A DNA stretch of 64,000 nt from the IMG/VR virus record IMGVR_UViG_3300037421_000032, positions 1 through 64,000 of that record. One strand, written 5' to 3'. The position numbers and the translations under genes are program-made. The notes beneath the pieces were generated by a model that had not been told where the DNA came from, searched no databases, and saw nothing but the letters and a program-made list of their open reading frames with translations. The stretch is from a virus. Position 1 is the stretch's first letter, and each line of letters starts with the position of its first letter. Below, one piece after another: positions 15,918 through 24,313 of this stretch.

Positions 15918-18883
15918 CAGTGGTCATCCGGCATGTCGCCAATATCTACATCGGGCACGAGCGCGAGCAGTTCGAGCGGAAGGCAGTATGATTGCTGTAC
16001 CGCGATCATTCCCGGCGAAGCCTGCTTGTCCGGCGTCTGGAAGTCCGATTCGATCACGTAGTACCGATCGCCGGTAAACAGCGGTTCGGCATTGCCCGCT
16101 GTTATCAGGTTCGACCTCTCGGCGATTTCTGTCAATCGCCCGTAGGGCGATTGACCCCATGGAATTTCGCCCTGGTTCGGTTGCACGGCCGCGATCGGCT
16201 GATCCTGCCCGACCGCGACGCCGCGGCTATTGGCAAGCCTGACGGTCACGCCGGGAATCCGCTTGCGCTTGCCTTGGATCATGGCGCCAGGGATTTCCGC
16301 GTGCAGCGATTGCGCCTGGGCGATGAAGGGAAGGCCGATCGTGACCTGGCTTGCCGGCGCCGGCAACGCGATCGACCCATTGACCACGGTCGCGTTCGGG
16401 GCGACCGATCCGTCCGCCAATATCGAAATCTGCATTCCCTCAAGGTGATCGAGGCCAAACACGGTCGAGACCGGCGTCGTGATGCTCCAATTACCGGCCG
16501 TAGCCGGGACCGGCGTATTCGTCGGGTCGTCCTTGATGACGGTTGCGATCGGGACGCTCAGTTGCCCTTGGACCTGGGTCGGCGACACGAAGGCCGTGAC
16601 CGCGGCGATGCCGCCGCCCATGCGCACGACCTGCCCGACGACGCCGGTATTCACGCCATCGAACACGCCCGCCGAGGCCGTGAATGTGACCGGGTTGTCG
16701 AGATTGAGCGCAATCTGACCGCCCGCGCCGGTCGAGTCGGTAATCACGAGCTGCGGCGAGGTATAGCCCTTGCCTTCCGTGAGGATGGCCGGCGCCCCGG
16801 TAATCACGCCTCCAGCAACCGGGATAGGGCCGACCATGGCGCCCGAGCCCGTGCCGCCGAGGTCGATCACGGCGCCAGCCGGCGCTGTGTAGTTCGATCC
16901 CCCCTGGATCACGATCGGGTTTGTGATCCCGCCGAGCAGGGTTGCCGTCGAGGCGTTGAGCGTCGCATTCGGCGCCGGCTGCGGCAGGTTCAAGCCGCAA
17001 TCGACGCACCAGCATTGCTCGACGTTCGCCCAGATGCGGTTGTCCATCCGCTCTACGTAATACATCCACTTGTTCGGCCCACGGATGAACCGCTGCACCA
17101 CGACATAGATCGCATCGACCGGAGGCTCGGACGCGGTTGCGACCGAAACAAAAAGCCCATTCGTATCATGCCGCGTCCATCCGCTTAGCTCTTGCTCTTT
17201 CAGGAAGGTCAATGAAAGCATCTGCCCGTCGTCGCGCACCGCCCAAATGACCTTGTTGGGCTCGCGCGCCCAGGCCCATTGCAGCAATGTCCGACCGGAA
17301 AACAGGTGCGACGAAAGAATCGTAACGTCGGTTCCCGCGTAGATGTTGTAGAACAGATTATATTGCAGGTCGCGCACGATCGAGCCGAGCGCCTGACCGT
17401 AGAGGATATCGTAATTGATCTTGATCGGCTGGAGGAACGGGCTTGAGCCATTCGACTCTTGCTGGGCCGCGCTTTGCTGCGCGGGAGTTATCGGCGAGCC
17501 CGCGCCCGCCGTTCCTGACAATTGCCACGCATCCTCGCCCGTGAGCGCTACTAAACCGCCCGGCATGGGCGTGAGCCACTGGATTCCGTTGACTTGCAGC
17601 GACCAGGGCGTCGTCGTGATGGCATCGGAATCGATCGGCGGGTCGGCCGAATCGAAATTGGTGAACGATCCGGGCTGCGAAAGAAAGAGCGTATCGGGCT
17701 CGTTCAACGTGTCCGCATACGTCCGCCGTTGCTGGAAGTAGGAAACCACCCCTGGATAATTCCCGGTTCCAGGGAACGGATTATTATGCAGCGGCGGCGT
17801 GACCGCAAAATCAGGGATTATGTTTGTGTCCTGCCAGACCGTCGCGTTGCCGAGCGTCGTTCCGACGAAGCCGAATAATTGTCCGGTCTGGGCGCCATTC
17901 GTGAATGATGGTGTCGCCTTATAGATATTGAACTGCCCGATCGTCTGCCCCGGATTGAGCGCGGGCGGCGTCCAATTGACCGTGATCGTTCCGAACGTGA
18001 TCGAGATATCGACGGAATTGATGCCCGTGCCGATGTTCGAGGCGATGCTTTCATCGCCGGTCGCGTCGTCGATCGCCGTCACCACGTAGGAATAGGCGCA
18101 CGGATTCGTCCCCGTCGTGACCGATGGAGTTGCCGTGACGCCGGTCGGCGCCCCGATCGATGACGCAAACGTCGTCGGCGTGAGCGTCCAATGGTTCGCG
18201 GTTAGCCTAGTCAAATCCTGCGGCGGATAGTCGACGTGCGTTTGCTGATTGACGCAGCAAAGCGACATGACATCGGCGGACTGAGTGAATTTTAGATAGG
18301 GAAGATCGACCGCCGCATAGGGCGTCGCGAGCGTATAGACGCGCCCCGCCGTCCCGCCCGAGGTGTAAGCCCCATAGCCGAGCGAATTGATTGGGTTGCC
18401 GAAGACATCGTTGAGCGTGAACGTGTTTCCCGCGACACTCGACACGATGAAGGTGCGGCCGTTGAGCTGCACCATGCCGCCGATGGCGGCCAGAAAGACG
18501 TAATCGCCCACAACGAAGTTGTGGCCGACTGCCGTCAGAACAGCCGGATTTGCTTGCGTCGCCGCCGAGATCGCAAACGGCACCTCCAGCACGTAGCCGC
18601 CAGTGGCGATGAATCGAACATATTTTTCCCCGAACTCAAGAATGTACGACTGGAAAATATTGAACTTGAACCTGATGAGCCGCGGCGGCGCCGCGCTCCC
18701 CGGCTGCTTCGATGCCCCGACGAAGGCCGTTCCGCCGCGCGAGGCAAGGCCGCCTTTGTAGGAGACGTAGCAATTTCTGGCTGTGCTAGCCCCGGAGTGC
18801 CACTTAGACAGGTCGAACCGTCCGTATAAAGACGGCGAAATTTCTCCCGATGAGAATGAGGATTTGGCAAAGGGGACGGTCAT
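15917..18883 (-). CDS. Tail tubular protein B-like (T7 gp12-like nozzle)
   Basis: 988 residues. The N-terminus has the family hallmark FSSGEISPSLYGRFDLSKWHSG...NCYVSYKGGLASRGGTAFVG. The rest is beta-rich with repeated Gly/Asn/Thr runs. The C-terminal part contains an RKRIPGVTVRLANSRG-type segment usual for these proteins. It forms the distal tail tube and the platform for fibres in podoviruses. It sits next to the gp11-like gene as in T7. Confidence 0.88.
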   Translation of the reverse strand: MTVPFAKSSFSSGEISPSLYGRFDLSKWHSGASTARNCYVSYKGGLASRGGTAFVGASKQPGSAAPPRLIRFKFNIFQSYILEFGEKYVRFIATGGYVLEVPFAISAATQANPAVLTAVGHNFVVGDYVFLAAIGGMVQLNGRTFIVSSVAGNTFTLNDVFGNPINSLGYGAYTSGGTAGRVYTLATPYAAVDLPYLKFTQSADVMSLCCVNQQTHVDYPPQDLTRLTANHWTLTPTTFASSIGAPTGVTATPSVTTGTNPCAYSYVVTAIDDATGDESIASNIGTGINSVDISITFGTITVNWTPPALNPGQTIGQFNIYKATPSFTNGAQTGQLFGFVGTTLGNATVWQDTNIIPDFAVTPPLHNNPFPGTGNYPGVVSYFQQRRTYADTLNEPDTLFLSQPGSFTNFDSADPPIDSDAITTTPWSLQVNGIQWLTPMPGGLVALTGEDAWQLSGTAGAGSPITPAQQSAAQQESNGSSPFLQPIKINYDILYGQALGSIVRDLQYNLFYNIYAGTDVTILSSHLFSGRTLLQWAWAREPNKVIWAVRDDGQMLSLTFLKEQELSGWTRHDTNGLFVSVATASEPPVDAIYVVVQRFIRGPNKWMYYVERMDNRIWANVEQCWCVDCGLNLPQPAPNATLNASTATLLGGITNPIVIQGGSNYTAPAGAVIDLGGTGSGAMVGPIPVAGGVITGAPAILTEGKGYTSPQLVITDSTGAGGQIALNLDNPVTFTASAGVFDGVNTGVVGQVVRMGGGIAAVTAFVSPTQVQGQLSVPIATVIKDDPTNTPVPATAGNWSITTPVSTVFGLDHLEGMQISILADGSVAPNATVVNGSIALPAPASQVTIGLPFIAQAQSLHAEIPGAMIQGKRKRIPGVTVRLANSRGVAVGQDQPIAAVQPNQGEIPWGQSPYGRLTEIAERSNLITAGNAEPLFTGDRYYVIESDFQTPDKQASPGMIAVQQSYCLPLELLALVPDVDIGDMPDDH

Positions 18884-18895
18884 GCGATGACCGTC

Positions 18896-19690
18896 TTAAA
18901 TGAATCCGCCGCCCGGAAGTCCCAATGGATCCCAGGAATACCACGCCTGCGGCTCTAGGATTCTTCCCCATCCGGTATCGCCGCGCACGCGCATCCAGTC
19001 GGGAAGATGATCTATATCGGTTACGCCTTCGTTGCCGTCCGATATGCGCGCCTGCGTGACGATCGAGGACGCGACTTGGATTTGCTGATTCAAGAGCGCC
19101 TTGTCGGCCTTGATCGGATTGGCGAGCCATGCTCCGAGCGTGGCGGCGGCGGCCAGCAGGAAATGTGGGTCCCACAAGTCGGGATTATCGATCCGGGCCG
19201 TGTAGACCAACTGCGCAAATTCCATATTGGTTACGAGCACCTTGATCGGGTTTCCGTTCTGGTCGTTGTCGACCATGACGACAAATTTCTCGCCCGTGGC
19301 CGGCAACCATGGCGGCGTGAAGCCGAAGCCGCCGGCAAGCACCGGAAACCCCGCGCCAGCGGCCATCGGCGGATTTGGAAGAATGAACCGTGCTTTCAAA
19401 CAATCCGGCGGCAATTGATATTCGTACTGCCAGTAGACCGGCGGAATCGGCAAGGTCGTCCCATTCGGATTCTCCGGCGTTCCCTGCGCGGCCTTGAGCA
19501 CGGTCAAACCGACTTGCCGGCGCGCACAGTTCCAATGCGCGGCCCGGAACAGCGCGTCCATTTTCGGTTGATAGTGCCGGGCGCAGAGGTCGGCGTTCGG
19601 CGGCGGCAGCGGCGGGCTAAGCGAGGTGATCGAGAACCGCGCCGAAATGTTGTCGAGCGCCATGTTGCAAACGTCGACGGGCGAGGTCAT
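18896..19690 (-). CDS. Tail tubular protein A-like adaptor (T7 gp11-like)
   Basis: 264 residues. It begins VDVCNMALDNI and continues with LCARHYQPKMDALFRAAHW, YQLPPDCLKARF, VYTARIDNPDLWDPHF and AWLANPIKADKALLNQQ, the pattern of podovirus adaptor proteins that bind below the portal. The gene ends 12 nt before the nozzle gene. Confident on pattern plus synteny. Confidence 0.87.
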   Translation of the reverse strand: MTSPVDVCNMALDNISARFSITSLSPPLPPPNADLCARHYQPKMDALFRAAHWNCARRQVGLTVLKAAQGTPENPNGTTLPIPPVYWQYEYQLPPDCLKARFILPNPPMAAGAGFPVLAGGFGFTPPWLPATGEKFVVMVDNDQNGNPIKVLVTNMEFAQLVYTARIDNPDLWDPHFLLAAAATLGAWLANPIKADKALLNQQIQVASSIVTQARISDGNEGVTDIDHLPDWMRVRGDTGWGRILEPQAWYSWDPLGLPGGGFI

Positions 19691-19709
19691 TGGAAATCCT
19701 AGAGGGAAG

Positions 19710-19865
19710 TCAGGAAGTCGGCGATTCCTGATTCGTTTCTGATTCGGCCGATTTCTGTTCGGCCGGCTTCGGCGGATGAATGACGACGTGCGTCTGCCGG
19801 TCGGTTGCGTCCTCGCCCTTGCGTTCGACGATCGTCTTGTCCGCGAGCGTTGGGTAGATCGTCAT
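19710..19865 (-). CDS. Small acidic/charged protein
   Basis: 51 residues starting MTIYPTLADKTIVERKGED. The ATG overlaps the TGA of the preceding gene (ATGA). Short linear proteins of this kind often sit between head and tail genes. No family recognised. Confidence 0.6.
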   Translation of the reverse strand: MTIYPTLADKTIVERKGEDATDRQTHVVIHPPKPAEQKSAESETNQESPTS

Positions 19866-20122
19866 GCGGGTTTCTCCTGCTCTGCGGCGGCGGCTTTAAG
19901 CGGCTTGCCTTCGTCGTCGACGGCCTCGGCGAGCGGAACGTCCTCGAACTCGCCGACCGTGTGATTGGCGTCTATCGGCGGGTCCGTGCTGTAGTCGATG
20001 CGGTCGTGCGATTTCCGTTGGGCACGAAGCGGAATCTTCCAATCGTCCGGCACCTCGATTATCTCACCGCGCTCGTGAACGCGGCCTTGATAATGGATTG
20101 CCTCGTGCAGCCGGACCTTCAT
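19862..20122 (-). CDS. Small virion-region protein, paralogue of the 21370-21891 N-terminus
   Basis: 86 residues. The first ~25 residues (MKVRLHEAIHYQGRVHERGE) resemble the start of the 173-residue protein at 21370-21891 (MKISLKTPMQLHGHVYASGD), which suggests a shared small beta domain. The C-terminus is acidic and Ala/Glu-rich. Function unknown; probably head completion or virion-associated. Confidence 0.65.
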   Translation of the reverse strand: MKVRLHEAIHYQGRVHERGEIIEVPDDWKIPLRAQRKSHDRIDYSTDPPIDANHTVGEFEDVPLAEAVDDEGKPLKAAAAEQEKPA

Positions 20123-20126
20123 GGTC

Positions 20127-20519
20127 CTACTCCGCGGCTTCTTTGTAGAACCGCCCGCGCCGGGCTTCCGCGGCTTCCTCGGCCTCTTCCGCCGGGTCTT
20201 GGGTTGCCGGCGACATGCGGCAGATTTGCAGCTCGACCCGCGTGCAAACCTCCTTGGTGCCGTCCGCCTGCACTTCCTCGCGCTGCGAGGTGCAGGTCAC
20301 GCGCGCCTCGCAACAGAAATGGATTTCATCGCCCGCCGAGGGAAGATCGCCGTCGAGCCCGAGCTTTTCGAGCGTGTCATCGTCGAGCGAAATGCACAGC
20401 CCGTAGGGATAGACCGGCGTCTTGATTTCAGCGGCCGGCATTGAGGTCGGCGCCGGCATGTCTTCTTTGATTTCCTCGGGGGTCTTCGCCAAATCCACCA
20501 TACGGCCGAAGTGTAGCAT
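20127..20519 (-). CDS. Capsid-staple-like protein
   Basis: 130 residues. The core YPYGLCISLDDDTLEKLGL, followed by LPSAGDEIHFCCEARVT, resembles small phage head proteins annotated as capsid staple or capsid-associated. The ATG at 20519 has a strong ribosome site (AGGGGAGGA), which supports this start over the internal Met at 20501. The acidic C-terminal tail (EEAEEAAEA) is unusual. Assignment moderate. Confidence 0.55.
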   Translation of the reverse strand: MLHFGRMVDLAKTPEEIKEDMPAPTSMPAAEIKTPVYPYGLCISLDDDTLEKLGLDGDLPSAGDEIHFCCEARVTCTSQREEVQADGTKEVCTRVELQICRMSPATQDPAEEAEEAAEARRGRFYKEAAE

Positions 20520-20530
20520 TTGATCCTCCC

Positions 20531-20842
20531 CTAAGCCGCCGCCTGGGCCGGGATTGCGGGCGCCGCCGGCCCAGCGGGCGCGGCTCCAGCGGCGGGCGGT
20601 GCCGGGGCCACAGCTCCCGCGGGCGCGCCCGCGGCCATCTCATCTTCGTGGCGAGCGGCCATATCGGCGAAGTCTTTCTCATGCCGCTTGTGCATGTCGG
20701 TCCGCTCGGAGGCGTGCCTTTCGTGGGCTTCCCCGCGCTCGCGCGCATGGCGCCCGTGGACGGTTTCGGGACCGCCCGTCTTGGCATCGCCGGCCTTCGG
20801 CTTGGGGCCGTAGTGATCGCGCAACATTTTTATAAACTCCAT
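20531..20842 (-). CDS. His/Arg-rich protein with Ala-Pro tail
   Basis: 103 residues. The first 65 are very rich in His, Arg, Glu and Asp (repeated ERHASERTDMHKRHEKDF-like heptads), and the last 35 are almost only Ala, Pro and Gly. It starts 3 nt after the stop of the HNH remnant. No known domain; it could be a nucleic-acid or metal-binding virion protein. Confidence 0.6.
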   Translation of the reverse strand: MEFIKMLRDHYGPKPKAGDAKTGGPETVHGRHARERGEAHERHASERTDMHKRHEKDFADMAARHEDEMAAGAPAGAVAPAPPAAGAAPAGPAAPAIPAQAAA

Positions 20843-20845
20843 GTT

Positions 20846-20989
20846 CTAGAGAAGGAGACCGTGTTCACGCGCCCAATCCAGAGGATGTTTAGCGTTCTTC
20901 GAGAGATTGCAGGATGGGCACAAAAGCTGGAGATTCGCCACCACATTCCGGCCACCCAGCGCGATAGGAAGGATGTGGTCGATCCGCAA
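20846..20989 (-). pseudogene. C-terminal remnant of an HNH endonuclease
   Basis: This minus-strand frame encodes RIDHILPIALGGRNVVANLQ, then LLCPSCNLSKNAK and a terminal HPLDWAREHGLLL. That is the complete C-terminal half of a phage HNH nuclease (D-H-I ... N ... CPSC). The frame is closed 21 nt upstream of a TTG codon by a TGA at 21011-21013, so the N-terminal CxxC half is missing. The opposite strand at the break carries a different HNH gene. Read as a degraded homing-type endonuclease. Confidence 0.7.
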
Positions 20990-21272
20990 TGCCGGCGTCG
21001 GCGGATGGGATCACATACGAGAACACACGAAACGCGAGCGCGGCTTTAGGTGTGAGGATTGTGGATACAAGCGAATCCCAAAGCTTCTTGTTGTGCATCA
21101 TCTTGATGGTGTTCATGGCAGGAACAATGCGCCCGACAATCTGCGCGTACTTTGTCCAACTTGCCATGCTGAACATCATTTTCGTCTCGGTTCGCGGCGA
21201 CTTGGGCCTACTTGGCGAGGGGGTGGCTTCCGTACCACCTCTCCGAGCGAGGACGAATCGGTCGTGGTTTGA
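20973..21272 (+). CDS. HNH endonuclease, possibly truncated, opposite to its neighbours
   Basis: The reading frame carries FRCEDCGYKR, then LLVVHHLDGVHGRNNAPDN and LRVLCPTCHAEHHF. These are both zinc-binding CxxC pairs and the His-His-Asn catalytic centre of HNH nucleases. It is the only plus-strand gene in the late block. The start is uncertain (in-frame ATGs at 20907 and 20973). Everything before about residue 12 overlaps the minus-strand HNH remnant and may not be ancestral. Likely an inserted selfish endonuclease. Confidence 0.65.
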   Translation: MWSIRNAGVGGWDHIREHTKRERGFRCEDCGYKRIPKLLVVHHLDGVHGRNNAPDNLRVLCPTCHAEHHFRLGSRRLGPTWRGGGFRTTSPSEDESVVV

Positions 21273-21363
21273 CCATTCTCGATTTCCACTTCTTCGCCAC
21301 TTTCTTCTCCCCATCGCCCGGCATGGTTCGCCGGGCGATATCGGCAAGTGTGAGCGAGGCCAT
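21208..21363 (-). CDS. Short peptide sharing the major capsid protein N-terminus
   Basis: 51 codons. The first 12 residues, MASLTLADIARR, match the start of the major capsid protein (MASLTLADIGRR) at one mismatch, while synonymous codons differ widely. The sequence then diverges to a basic segment (KKVAKKWKSRMVKPRP). It starts 6 nt after the preceding stop and its 3' part overlaps the HNH gene on the other strand. It may be a truncated capsid-related gene or a genuine small protein; status uncertain. Confidence 0.45.
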   Translation of the reverse strand: MASLTLADIARRTMPGDGEKKVAKKWKSRMVKPRPIRPRSERWYGSHPLAK

Positions 21364-21369
21364 GCCGGG

Positions 21370-21891
21370 CTAGGCGACTTTCTTCTCGGCCACCTTGGCG
21401 TCCGCGCGTTCCTTCTCGGCCGCGGCGAGCGCGTCCTTTTCGGCCTTGTGTTTGGCCGCAAGGGCTTCGGCTTCGGCCTTGTGCCGCTGCTCCAACTCAG
21501 CCGCGGTTGCCTCACGCGGCTCGGGAACGGTAGGCTTGCGGTCTTTGAGCAACTTCGCTTCCGCTTCCTGCTTGGCCTTGAGGATTTCGCCTTCGCGCTT
21601 GTGGCGGGCTTCGACTTCCTTCGCGGCGTGTTTGCGAGCGAGTTCCGCCGATTCCTCGGAATGTTTCGCGGCTAGTTCCGCATGCGCGTCCGACGCCTTG
21701 GCATCGGCCATCTCCTGGCGATGGCGGGCGGTCAATTCCTGCCGCTCCTTCCACGCTTCTTCATCGACCACATCGAACATCGGCACGCCGTTGCTGTACG
21801 GGCCGTCGACGCCGGGCGGCAGGTCGACGATATCGCCCGAGGCGTAGACATGGCCGTGGAGTTGCATCGGGGTTTTGAGGGAGATTTTCAT
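21370..21891 (-). CDS. Charged coiled-coil virion-region protein
   Basis: 173 residues. Residues 1-~35 are a small domain shared with the protein at 19862-20122 (xxLHGHVYASGDIVDLPPG). Residues ~45-173 are a long Glu/Ala/Lys/His coiled coil (RHRQEMADAKAS, KHKAEKDALAAAEKE). The stop falls 6 nt before the capsid-like peptide. Function unknown; a head or assembly role is inferred from location. Confidence 0.7.
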   Translation of the reverse strand: MKISLKTPMQLHGHVYASGDIVDLPPGVDGPYSNGVPMFDVVDEEAWKERQELTARHRQEMADAKASDAHAELAAKHSEESAELARKHAAKEVEARHKREGEILKAKQEAEAKLLKDRKPTVPEPREATAAELEQRHKAEAEALAAKHKAEKDALAAAEKERADAKVAEKKVA

Positions 21892-21909
21892 CTAGGTTGC
21901 TCCTGTTTT

Positions 21910-22089
21910 TTAGTCCTTGGGTGCGTACCATTTCTCGCCGCGCGAGACTCGCTCGGGAAGCTTGCCGCCTTTGTCCGCTTGCGTGAACTCCTTGGCGACG
22001 GACGGCTTGATTCCGCGTTTGGCCGCGGCCTTCGGATTGGCCTTGGCCCAGAACATGAGCCGCCGCTGGGCTTGCGAGATGGCGGGCAT
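21910..22089 (-). CDS. Small basic protein, DUF3008-like
   Basis: 59 residues beginning MPAISQAQRRLMFWAKANP and ending KGGKLPERVSRGEKWYAPKD. The opening motif MPA-S-AQ-RLM and the KxxPERV ending recall the small phage/bacterial DUF3008-type proteins. It precedes the coiled-coil gene by 18 nt. Role unknown. Confidence 0.6.
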   Translation of the reverse strand: MPAISQAQRRLMFWAKANPKAAAKRGIKPSVAKEFTQADKGGKLPERVSRGEKWYAPKD

Positions 22090-22101
22090 CGCGCCCTCCG
22101 T

Positions 22102-23406
22102 TTAGAGTTCCGCGCTGGCCTGAATCTTTCCGGTTCCGTTGTTCGAGTAGAGGAAGGATGCAACGCCGGCCGCCGGCACTGTGCCGGCGGTACAGTTCAC
22201 AAGCGCGGTCCCTGTGCTCGCAACCGTGCTGGTGACGGTCGTCGCTGCCGCGAGCGTGGTGCAGTTGCCAAGCGTCGCTTGCGTGGTCGAGGTCGGCGTT
22301 GCAAAGCCGTTGGCAAAGGAAAGCGTCGGCGCGGCCCGCATGGTGACGGGGAATTGAACGAGGCAGTTCGTGTGTGTCGTATCGACTGCCGCGCACGGAG
22401 CTACCGGGGCGATCGCCGCGCTTTCGGTAAGCTGGTAGTAATAGCGTTGCTGCCGCGAGGTTTCATCCTCGATGCCACGCCGGGCAAAAGCCTTGGCGCG
22501 GGCGTCATTGGCGGGCAAGACCACTCCGGCGCTTCCGGCCACCGTGGTCAGGGTACTATTGCGGGTAAGCTGGATGCCCGATAACGCGATGTAATCATTG
22601 GTGCCGGCAGTTCCGACCGGCGTGAAACACAACGCCACGGCGATTTCGGCCGTGCCGGCTGGTATCGGCGCCGCCGCCGTATAGTGCGTGTTGGTCGCGG
22701 AGATCGTGACGTTGAGGGTGACGTTTGCCTGCGTCGTCCAACCCGAGCCGCCGCCGCCGCCGCCATTGAGTCCGAACGCAGCCTTCGCCGCGCCCTCATC
22801 CACGACGCTCCCGGTAATGAAATTCACCGTCATCACGGAATTGGCGGCCGAGAAATTTGCGCCCGCCGTGGCGTGGAAATCGACTTCGGCGGTCAGGCCG
22901 GAATAGGCGAAGGATTCCGTCCCCTCGACCACCTGAATCATGCAGACCGGGAGGACGCCGGTCTGCCCGGAGGTCCGGGCCATCTTGAAAGCGGCCTGGA
23001 ACGTCTTGGAGGGAGGCAGATCCGCCGCGGTCGTGTCCCGGCTGACCGTCATCGCCGTTGCGGTTCCCGACCAATAGGCCCAGCGGTCGGGGCCGCCGTA
23101 GGTCAGGGTCGTGGTGACGGATGAGCCGGTCGTCGCCCGCTGGAACAGGTTTGTGGTGGCATCCCCGCCGATCAGGCTGTTGTCGTAGTTTCCCCCAGGG
23201 AGCGATTGGGTATAGCCGGAAAGCGTTGAGCTGGTCGCGTAACAGGAAACCGTGCAGGGGAAGTTGAGCGGGATCTGTTCGGTCCCCGCGAGGTTCGTGA
23301 TCTGTTGCATTCCCTGGCCGATGGCCCGCTGCGCGGGGCCGAAGGCAAAAACTGCGGCGATAGCCGCCCCCAGAAGCGCCAATCCGATGCGGAAGGTGGA
23401 CTTCAT
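22102..23406 (-). CDS. Secreted-type receptor-binding/virion protein with carbohydrate-binding-like domain
   Basis: 434 residues from the ATG at 23406. The upstream part of the open frame (to 23559) is Arg-rich and precedes the leader, so it is excluded. Residues 1-~28 are a signal peptide (IGLALLGAAIAAVFAFG). The middle is a jelly-roll-like lectin/CBM pattern (FSAANSVMTVNFITG, TTQANVTLNVTIS, AEIAVALCFTPVG). Residues ~320-345 hold the phage tail-protein motif RRGIEDETSRQQRYYYQ, usually the start of a C-terminal receptor-binding beta domain. Role inferred. Confidence 0.72.
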   Translation of the reverse strand: MKSTFRIGLALLGAAIAAVFAFGPAQRAIGQGMQQITNLAGTEQIPLNFPCTVSCYATSSTLSGYTQSLPGGNYDNSLIGGDATTNLFQRATTGSSVTTTLTYGGPDRWAYWSGTATAMTVSRDTTAADLPPSKTFQAAFKMARTSGQTGVLPVCMIQVVEGTESFAYSGLTAEVDFHATAGANFSAANSVMTVNFITGSVVDEGAAKAAFGLNGGGGGGSGWTTQANVTLNVTISATNTHYTAAAPIPAGTAEIAVALCFTPVGTAGTNDYIALSGIQLTRNSTLTTVAGSAGVVLPANDARAKAFARRGIEDETSRQQRYYYQLTESAAIAPVAPCAAVDTTHTNCLVQFPVTMRAAPTLSFANGFATPTSTTQATLGNCTTLAAATTVTSTVASTGTALVNCTAGTVPAAGVASFLYSNNGTGKIQASAEL

Positions 23407-23521
23407 CGTCTGATCCGCCGCCTTGCGGCGCCTCCGGTTCGAGGTTAATTCCAAGTCACTAGACCTTCGCCTGATTCCCGTCAACGGACGGGTTGAGGTT
23501 TCCCCTTGTTTTCGGCGCATC

Positions 23522-23617
23522 CTACGGAATGCGCCGCAACGCAACGCCATCCTCGGCAAGCTGGGCTACGACCTCCCGCAGCTTGGCGTTCTCGGCTTCG
23601 AGTTCGGCGGGCGTCAT
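23522..23617 (-). CDS. 31-residue coiled-coil peptide
   Basis: The frame MTPAELEAENAKLREVVAQL is a perfect leucine-zipper-like heptad, 31 residues in total. The ATG lies 6 nt after the stop of the preceding gene. Too short to assign; similar zipper peptides are common between phage virion genes. Confidence 0.45.
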   Translation of the reverse strand: MTPAELEAENAKLREVVAQLAEDGVALRRIP

Positions 23618-23623
23618 GTGGCC

Positions 23624-24313
23624 TCAGAAAGTGAATATGGTGATGGCATTATTGGTCCATGCCGTGCTGCCAGCAATCCCCACCGCAAGCCAGTATTGCG
23701 TGTTAGGCGTTCCGGTAAAGGTTCCCGCGATCGAGGTCAAAGTGAAACCAGTGCCGCAAGCCGTTGCGTGCATGACGGGGGTGAGTATCGTCGCGCCTCC
23801 GGGAATCGGATTGAGGGAAAACATTGGCTCGCTGCCAATGGTGCCCGGAGAGCCGTTGACACTGTACGTTCCCGCCAATCCTGGGGAACCCGTCAACTGC
23901 CCAGTGATCGTCACGGGAGCAAACCCCGCGCCGTTCAAAATTTGCCCTGTTGCAATCGACCAGGGTGGCGCTGGCGGCACGAAACTTCCTGCGGTCAGGA
24001 CGTTGCTGGCAATTGACCCCATAAAATTCGCACCAGTAATAGAGGAAGCCCCAGCGCCGATATAAAGCTGCGCCGACATCTGGGTTGTGGGGCTGCTGCC
24101 ACAAAGAACCTGCCCGGTTGCAAGGGCGTAAACCACTCCATAGGGGCCGGTCGTGAAAGTGCAAGACAGCAGCACGCCGAGAATTGTGCCGGGCGTGCCG
24201 TTCACCGTGGTATCGAAACCATCGCAGGTTATTGCCTGCGGATTGCCGGCGCGCGCCGCTGTCGGGCATAAAACGGCGATGGCGACAGAGAGTGCAAGAA
24301 GCAGTCGCCTCAT
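23624..24313 (-). CDS. Secreted-type virion protein with GTYxV module
   Basis: 229 residues from the ATG at 24313, which overlaps the previous stop (ATGA). Residues 1-22 are a signal peptide (MRRLLLALSVAIAVLCP). Residues ~96-165 contain a phage beta repeat (FMGSIASNVLTAGSF, IATGQILNG, ITGQLTGSPGLAGTYSV, GSEPMFS), also present in the next two upstream genes. Probably a tandem duplicate of 24310-25089. Surface or adhesin role inferred. Confidence 0.68.
   Translation of the reverse strand: MRRLLLALSVAIAVLCPTAARAGNPQAITCDGFDTTVNGTPGTILGVLLSCTFTTGPYGVVYALATGQVLCGSSPTTQMSAQLYIGAGASSITGANFMGSIASNVLTAGSFVPPAPPWSIATGQILNGAGFAPVTITGQLTGSPGLAGTYSVNGSPGTIGSEPMFSLNPIPGGATILTPVMHATACGTGFTLTSIAGTFTGTPNTQYWLAVGIAGSTAWTNNAITIFTF

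Noticed and set aside
20889-21515. 208-residue minus-strand open frame
   Set aside because: It runs through both HNH pieces and the coiled-coil gene in a different frame with biased composition. The HNH motifs are in other frames.
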